DNA from: an uncultured Acidimicrobiales bacterium
Lineage (GTDB): Bacteria > Actinomycetota > Acidimicrobiia > Acidimicrobiales > SZUA-35
NCBI GenBank assembly: GCA_938008925.1
Contig: CALLIQ010000657.1
Span: 1-8,610, forward strand
Length of the DNA: 8,610 bases
Direction of reading: 5' to 3'
Position 1 is the first letter of the stretch. Each line of letters starts with the position of its first letter. Positions 5,792 to 8,610 of the stretch are shown in pieces. A program made the translations under genes and the position numbers. The notes under the pieces are model-generated. The model saw only the letters and a program-made list of their open reading frames with translations. It ran no database searches and was not told where the DNA came from.

Positions 5792-7384
5792 TCAACCGCA
5801 GGCGGTGCCTTCTGGCGTCGCGCCAGGCACGACACCGATGACCTCGGTCGACGCCGTCGTCGGAGCGGCGGTCGTCTCCGGAGCGGCGGTGGTCGGCGGT
5901 GCGGTCGTGGTGGGCGCAGCGACCTCACCCTCGGCCTTCGGCTCGTCGAGCAGCGACACGAAATCGGGGCCGGTGGTGAACACGACTTCGGTGAGCGATT
6001 CGTCGAACTCGAAGAGCGGCTCGATGGCCAATTGGCGAGCGAGGCGGGTTGCCGTCGCTTCCATTCCGACGCCGTAGGCGATGGTGGTGCGCTCGGGGCG
6101 CTCCGGAGCGTTGTCGAAGCTGGAGACCTCGAAGCCGAGCGTTCCCAGCTCGGTGCCGACTTCCTTCGCCTGGCCCGGTGTCCCGCTGCCGTTCTGCACC
6201 AGCACCGTGTAGGCCGTGGGAATCGTCGTCGGTGTGCTCGAGCCGTCGGCCGCGACGACTGGCTGAACGCCCCGGAAGATGTCCAGAGTCGGCTGTGCCT
6301 CGTCCTCGACGAGCCCGAGAACCGCCGCGTTGTTCGGCGCCCGGAACTGGAAGACCGGCAGCGCATGACCCCGGATCTGTCCATCTTCGAGCGAGGAGAA
6401 GATCTGCGCGAGATCGAACAGGTCCTGGGCGCTCGTCGCACCGTCGAGGGTGAGGTTCTGTCCTCCGACCTCGAGGATGCCGAGCACGGTGTCGATCGAC
6501 GTGACGTCGAGTTGCGAGGTCGCCCGAGCGGCGACCCGACCCAAGAAGTACTGCTGGCGACTGGTGCGGCCGAGGTCGCCCGAGCCGTCGAGGCGCCATG
6601 AGCCGTTCGAGAAGTACTCGACGTTGCGACCTCGGGCGAACGCGAGGGCCTGCGATCCATCGAGGAAGTGGCAACCGGCCGAACCGATGTCGAGGCCGGA
6701 TCCGGTGTCGCGCATCGGCTGGTCGAACCAGATCGGCACGCCGCCGAGCTCGTCGACGACGTCGCGGAAGCCGACGAAGTTCACCTCGGCATAGCGATGG
6801 ATCGGAATACCGAACTCGTTCTGAATCGTGTCGACGAGCCGTTGGGCGCCGTTGTCGGCGTTGAACGCGGTGTTGATGCGCGACGACGTGTCGGTCCCGG
6901 CGATCGGAACGTAGAGATCGCGGGGAAGCGACAACAACTCGACGGTCCGCAGCGTCGGGTCCACTCGGGCGATGAGCATGGTGTCGGTTCGCCGGCCACC
7001 GATCTCGCCGTCGGCCAGGAAGAACTCGGCATCGGGGTCGTCCGGGTCAATGCCCTCGCGAGAGTCGGTGGCGACGAGCAACCAGTTGACCGGGGCGTCG
7101 GCGGATGCCACTTCGCCGTCGAGGCCGGCGATCTCGACCTGCGACGGTGGGGCCTCGAGGACGAGGTCTTCCTCGCGCCCGATGTCGTTGTAGCTCTCGA
7201 GCACCTTGGCCAACACGCCAGCGGCCATCAGCGACAACAAGGTCGATGTGACGCCGACGGCGACGATGATCCGCTCGATCCAGGTTCGTCGATAACGACG
7301 GCGTCCACGGCTGACCGTCGACCGCGAAGCGGCCGCACCGCTGGGCCCCGCTGGCCCACCATCCGAAGGGGCGATGTTCGTCAT
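5792..7384 (-). CDS. LytR-CpsA-Psr (LCP) family cell-wall glycopolymer transferase with LytR_C domain
   Basis: This 530-residue membrane-anchored protein has a basic cytoplasmic N-terminus, one membrane segment at about 36-60, an LCP catalytic domain, a LytR_C domain and an Ala/Pro/Thr-rich tail. LCP landmarks are NWLLVATDSREG (100-111), RRTDTMLIAR (131-140), LSLPRDLYVPI (151-161), INTAFNADNG (170-179), LDGSQALAFARGR (241-253) and DLGRTSRQQYFL (270-281). The LytR_C domain starts at YTVLVQNGSGTPG (392-404). LCP enzymes transfer undecaprenyl-pyrophosphate-linked polymers to peptidoglycan or arabinogalactan outside the membrane; the conserved Arg and Asp residues needed for this are present. The ATG at 7382-7384 was preferred because the 69 residues encoded upstream do not resemble an LCP N-terminus and would run into the divergent gene. 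No good Shine-Dalgarno is visible. The gene lies upstream of the Wzc-like cassette with a gap of 166 bases and may supply its final attachment step. Confidence 0.92.
   Translation of the reverse strand: MTNIAPSDGGPAGPSGAAASRSTVSRGRRRYRRTWIERIIVAVGVTSTLLSLMAAGVLAKVLESYNDIGREEDLVLEAPPSQVEIAGLDGEVASADAPVNWLLVATDSREGIDPDDPDAEFFLADGEIGGRRTDTMLIARVDPTLRTVELLSLPRDLYVPIAGTDTSSRINTAFNADNGAQRLVDTIQNEFGIPIHRYAEVNFVGFRDVVDELGGVPIWFDQPMRDTGSGLDIGSAGCHFLDGSQALAFARGRNVEYFSNGSWRLDGSGDLGRTSRQQYFLGRVAARATSQLDVTSIDTVLGILEVGGQNLTLDGATSAQDLFDLAQIFSSLEDGQIRGHALPVFQFRAPNNAAVLGLVEDEAQPTLDIFRGVQPVVAADGSSTPTTIPTAYTVLVQNGSGTPGQAKEVGTELGTLGFEVSSFDNAPERPERTTIAYGVGMEATATRLARQLAIEPLFEFDESLTEVVFTTGPDFVSLLDEPKAEGEVAAPTTTAPPTTAAPETTAAPTTASTEVIGVVPGATPEGTACG
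5847..5930 (-). repeat. Low-complexity segment encoding the Ala/Pro/Thr-rich tail of the LCP protein
   Basis: GCGG/GGTCG-type imperfect repeats encode an Ala/Pro/Thr-rich stretch beginning after the LytR_C domain, around residues 486-512. It probably forms a flexible linker in the wall. The repeats are irregular and no fixed unit is conserved. Confidence 0.5.
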
Positions 7385-7395
7385 GACGAGCGGAA

Positions 7396-7401
7396 ACGCT
7401 A
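7396..7401 (-). promoter_or_regulatory. Candidate -10 element of the LCP gene
   Basis: On the minus strand TAGCGT fits TANNNT and lies 11 bases before the LCP ATG, predicting a leader of only about 4-5 bases. This agrees with the missing Shine-Dalgarno. It is embedded in the palindrome CGCTAGCG. No convincing -35 is seen. Confidence 0.35.
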
Positions 7402-7435
7402 GCGCCAGACGACGTCCAGGGGGCGGCAGGCCGGC

Positions 7436-7468
7436 GATGCGGTGCGGATTCGATCGGATTCCCGCATC
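7436..7468. promoter_or_regulatory. Possible operator: inverted repeat with nested direct repeat between divergent genes
   Basis: GATGCGG (7436-7442) and CCGCATC (7462-7468) form an inverted repeat. Inside it GGATTC occurs twice, at 7446-7451 and 7456-7461, exactly 10 bases apart and flanking GATC. It lies upstream of both divergent starts and overlaps the -35 region expected for the zinc-ribbon gene. No regulator can be named. Confidence 0.3.
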
Positions 7469-7480
7469 CGGCGAGACGAC

Positions 7481-7486
7481 TACGCT
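7481..7486 (+). promoter_or_regulatory. -10 element for a leaderless zinc-ribbon gene mRNA
   Basis: TACGCT fits TANNNT and ends 7 bases before the GTG at 7494-7496. Transcription would therefore begin at or within a base of the start codon. The absence of a Shine-Dalgarno supports leaderless translation and helps to choose this start over the upstream ATG at 7374. Confidence 0.5.
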
Positions 7487-7493
7487 CGACGCC

Positions 7494-7970
7494 GTGGCCA
7501 GCGACGGGTCGACCGAAGAGATCGCATGCCCGCAGTGCGGTGACGACGAGCAGCTCAGCGGTGAGCCTCGCGACGGTCTGATCCACATCACGTGCGCGTC
7601 GTGTGAGACCGAATGGGACCGTGATCCTGCGCGACGTTGCCCGACCTGCGATTCGGTCGACCTCTACCCGGTCCCGGTGGCGATCATCGAGAAGAGCCGC
7701 GGTACGCAGTTGTCGATCCTCGGGACGAGACCCGAGTACCTGTGTTGGGCGTGCGATCGCGACCTCATCGACGCGCAGCGGCGAAGCGGCACCGCGCTGA
7801 TGCCCGACCAGATGCCGACCTCGGCACCGGATCGCCCGGCGACGCCGGCGCCGCGTGAGCGAGGACCGAGCGTCGGCCGGTCGATCGATGTGAGTTCAGG
7901 TTGGGACGCGTTGACCCATGACGACCTGACCAATGAAGACCTGAACGACGCGGACCTGAACGACGAGTAG
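7494..7970 (+). CDS. Small double zinc-ribbon protein with acidic pentad-repeat tail
   Basis: This 158-residue protein of unknown function has four CxxC pairs: Cys12/15 (CPQC), Cys34/37 (CASC), Cys49/52 (CPTC) and Cys84/87 (CWAC). The first two pairs probably form one zinc ribbon and the last two another; such ribbons usually bind nucleic acid or protein partners. Residues 100-130 are Pro/Arg-rich and disordered in character. The C-terminus (138-158) is acidic and built of five-residue units ending DDLTN, EDLND, ADLND. I chose the GTG start because of the leaderless-type -10 element. The ATG at 7374 would add 40 Arg/Gly-rich residues and overlap the divergent LCP gene. No signal peptide or membrane segment is visible, so it should be cytoplasmic. 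I do not recognise the family. Confidence 0.7.
   Translation: MASDGSTEEIACPQCGDDEQLSGEPRDGLIHITCASCETEWDRDPARRCPTCDSVDLYPVPVAIIEKSRGTQLSILGTRPEYLCWACDRDLIDAQRRSGTALMPDQMPTSAPDRPATPAPRERGPSVGRSIDVSSGWDALTHDDLTNEDLNDADLNDE
7923..7967 (+). repeat. 15-bp tandem repeat, three copies, encoding xDLxx pentads
   Basis: Three consecutive 15-base units, GACCTGACCAATGAA, GACCTGAACGACGCG and GACCTGAACGACGAG, end immediately before the TAG stop. A more diverged unit may precede them at 7908-7922. The encoded pentads share the DL core and spacing of pentapeptide repeats but are too few to form a full beta-helix. Confidence 0.75.
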
Positions 7971-7977
7971 CGCTGGT

Positions 7978-7990
7978 CCGACCCGGTCGG
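7978..7990 (+). terminator. Small GC hairpin after the zinc-ribbon gene
   Basis: CCGAC and GTCGG pair around a CCG loop, 8 bases after the TAG stop. There is no T-run, so it is at most a weak terminator or RNA 3' end stabiliser. Confidence 0.25.
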
Positions 7991-8030
7991 TCTGAGGCAG
8001 GCCAGTCAGTGCCGTGCAGTTGGTGCTGTT

Positions 8031-8075
8031 CGGTTGGCGCCCGTCAGTTGGCCCGGTCAGTTGGCGCCGGTCAGT
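8031..8075. repeat. 14-bp degenerate repeats across the 3' end of the acyl-CoA dehydrogenase gene
   Basis: CCGTCAGTTGGCC (8041-8053), CGGTCAGTTGGCGC (8054-8067) and CGGTCAGT (8068-8075) recur with a period of 13-14 bases. A partial unit CGGTTGGCGC (8031-8040) and looser GTCAGT/GCAGTTGG copies lie upstream to about 7993. The repeat contains the TGA stop of the dehydrogenase, read on the minus strand. It may be a convergent 3'-end element or simply slippage. Confidence 0.55.
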
Positions 8076-8610
8076 CGCCCTTCGGAGGCTTCGGTTCCTT
8101 CGGCAGGCCGAGGACGCGCTCACCGACGATGTTGCGCTGGATCTCGGCGGTGCCACCCCAGATCGTCTCGGAGCGGCTGAAGAAGTAGGCAGCCTGCAAC
8201 GCGTTGACCGGGTAGCTGGCCATCCCTCGGCGTCGACTCGGGTTGGTCGAGTCCTCTTCGTACACGCCGTCGAGGATCTGCCCGTGGGGTCCGGCGATGT
8301 CGAGCCACAACTCCATGACGTCGCGGTGGTACTCAGACCAGAACATCTTGTTGCTCGCGCCGATTGCGGCGACGCCGGGATCCTTCTTCTTGTTGAGCGT
8401 CGCGCTCAGCGAACGAAGGCCGTTGATGCGCATGATCTGCACCTTCGAGTGGGCCGCGGCGAGACGCTGACGGATCACAGGATCGTCGAGCTTGCCGTGG
8501 GTCTTCGCCTCTTCGATGATGGCGTCGAGCTCGATCTCGAAGCGACGGTGCGACGTGGTCGCGCTGGTCCCTCGCTCGAATCCGAGCGTGGTCATCGCGA
8601 CCTTCCACCC
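8071..8610 (-). CDS. Acyl-CoA dehydrogenase, C-terminal part (partial)
   Basis: This is the last 179 residues of a FAD-dependent acyl-CoA dehydrogenase; the gene enters from the right edge. The first visible residues, GWKVAMTTLGFERG, are the junction into the C-terminal helical domain. The end carries IWGGTAEIQRNIVGERVLGLP, the family's C-terminal FAD/dimer signature. These enzymes introduce the alpha-beta double bond in acyl-CoA beta-oxidation or related CoA-ester pathways; chain specificity cannot be told here. The medium-chain-type catalytic Glu (YEGT) is Gly here (WGGT). The Glu of GFERG, encoded at 8575-8577, probably aligns with the base used by isovaleryl- and long-chain enzymes (LDLER in isovaleryl-CoA dehydrogenase). 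The ATG at 8593-8595 is internal, because the frame stays open to the edge with family sequence. No functional link to the polysaccharide genes is evident. Confidence 0.9.
   Translation of the reverse strand, partial: GWKVAMTTLGFERGTSATTSHRRFEIELDAIIEEAKTHGKLDDPVIRQRLAAAHSKVQIMRINGLRSLSATLNKKKDPGVAAIGASNKMFWSEYHRDVMELWLDIAGPHGQILDGVYEEDSTNPSRRRGMASYPVNALQAAYFFSRSETIWGGTAEIQRNIVGERVLGLPKEPKPPKGD

Noticed and set aside
7374..7493. ATG at 7374 as the start of the zinc-ribbon gene
   Set aside because: It would overlap the divergent LCP start and add 40 Arg/Gly-rich residues with no domain. The -10 box next to the GTG at 7494 gives a better start.
7385..7591. ATG at 7591 as the start of the LCP gene, adding 69 residues
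   Set aside because: The extra residues do not resemble an LCP N-terminus and the region encodes the zinc-ribbon protein on the other strand.
7923..8075. CRISPR-like array from the clustered 14- and 15-bp repeats
   Set aside because: The repeats are directly adjacent, with no spacers of constant length, and one set is coding.

Overview
The window reads as high-GC actinobacterial chromosome. The LytR-CpsA-Psr protein carries a C-terminal LytR_C domain, coding density is high, GTG starts occur, and at least one gene has a leaderless-type promoter. Acidimicrobiia (Ilumatobacter-like) is my best guess, but it rests on general flavour and not on a marker gene. No rRNA, tRNA, insertion sequence or CRISPR array was seen, and no gap between genes exceeds about 170 bases.

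Layout from left to right. (1) Positions 1-367, minus: the N-terminal part of a lipoprotein with a thrombospondin type-3-like Asp-rich calcium-binding motif. (2) 424-1569, plus: an APH/choline-kinase-fold phosphotransferase, divergent from (1). (3) 1581-5625, minus: three genes overlapping by 4 and 1 bases, transcribed in the order Wzc/CpsD-like chain-length protein, Wzy/WaaL-like O-antigen ligase or polymerase, and a GH26-type glycosidase lipoprotein. (4) 5792-7384, minus: an LCP phosphotransferase, in the same orientation and upstream of (3). (5) 7494-7970, plus: a small double zinc-ribbon protein with an acidic pentad-repeat tail, divergent from the LCP gene. (6) 8071-8610, minus: the C-terminal part of an acyl-CoA dehydrogenase, probably unrelated to the polysaccharide genes.

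The core is a cell-surface polysaccharide module. The Wzc-like protein would set chain length and the Wzy/WaaL-like membrane protein would polymerise or ligate the chain. The LCP protein would attach a polymer to the cell wall, and the GH26-like lipoprotein would trim or turn over glycan outside the membrane. The phosphotransferase may modify a sugar or another small molecule in the same pathway. No glycosyltransferases or flippase are in the window.

The most unusual point is that the Wzc-like protein keeps the fold and flanking motifs of a BY-kinase but has lost the key residue of all three nucleotide motifs. Walker A Lys is Ser368, the first Asp of Walker A' is Gly391, and Walker B Asp is Glu472. 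It also has no Tyr-rich tail. It looks like a pseudokinase translated in a coupled cassette with the polymerase and a glycosidase.
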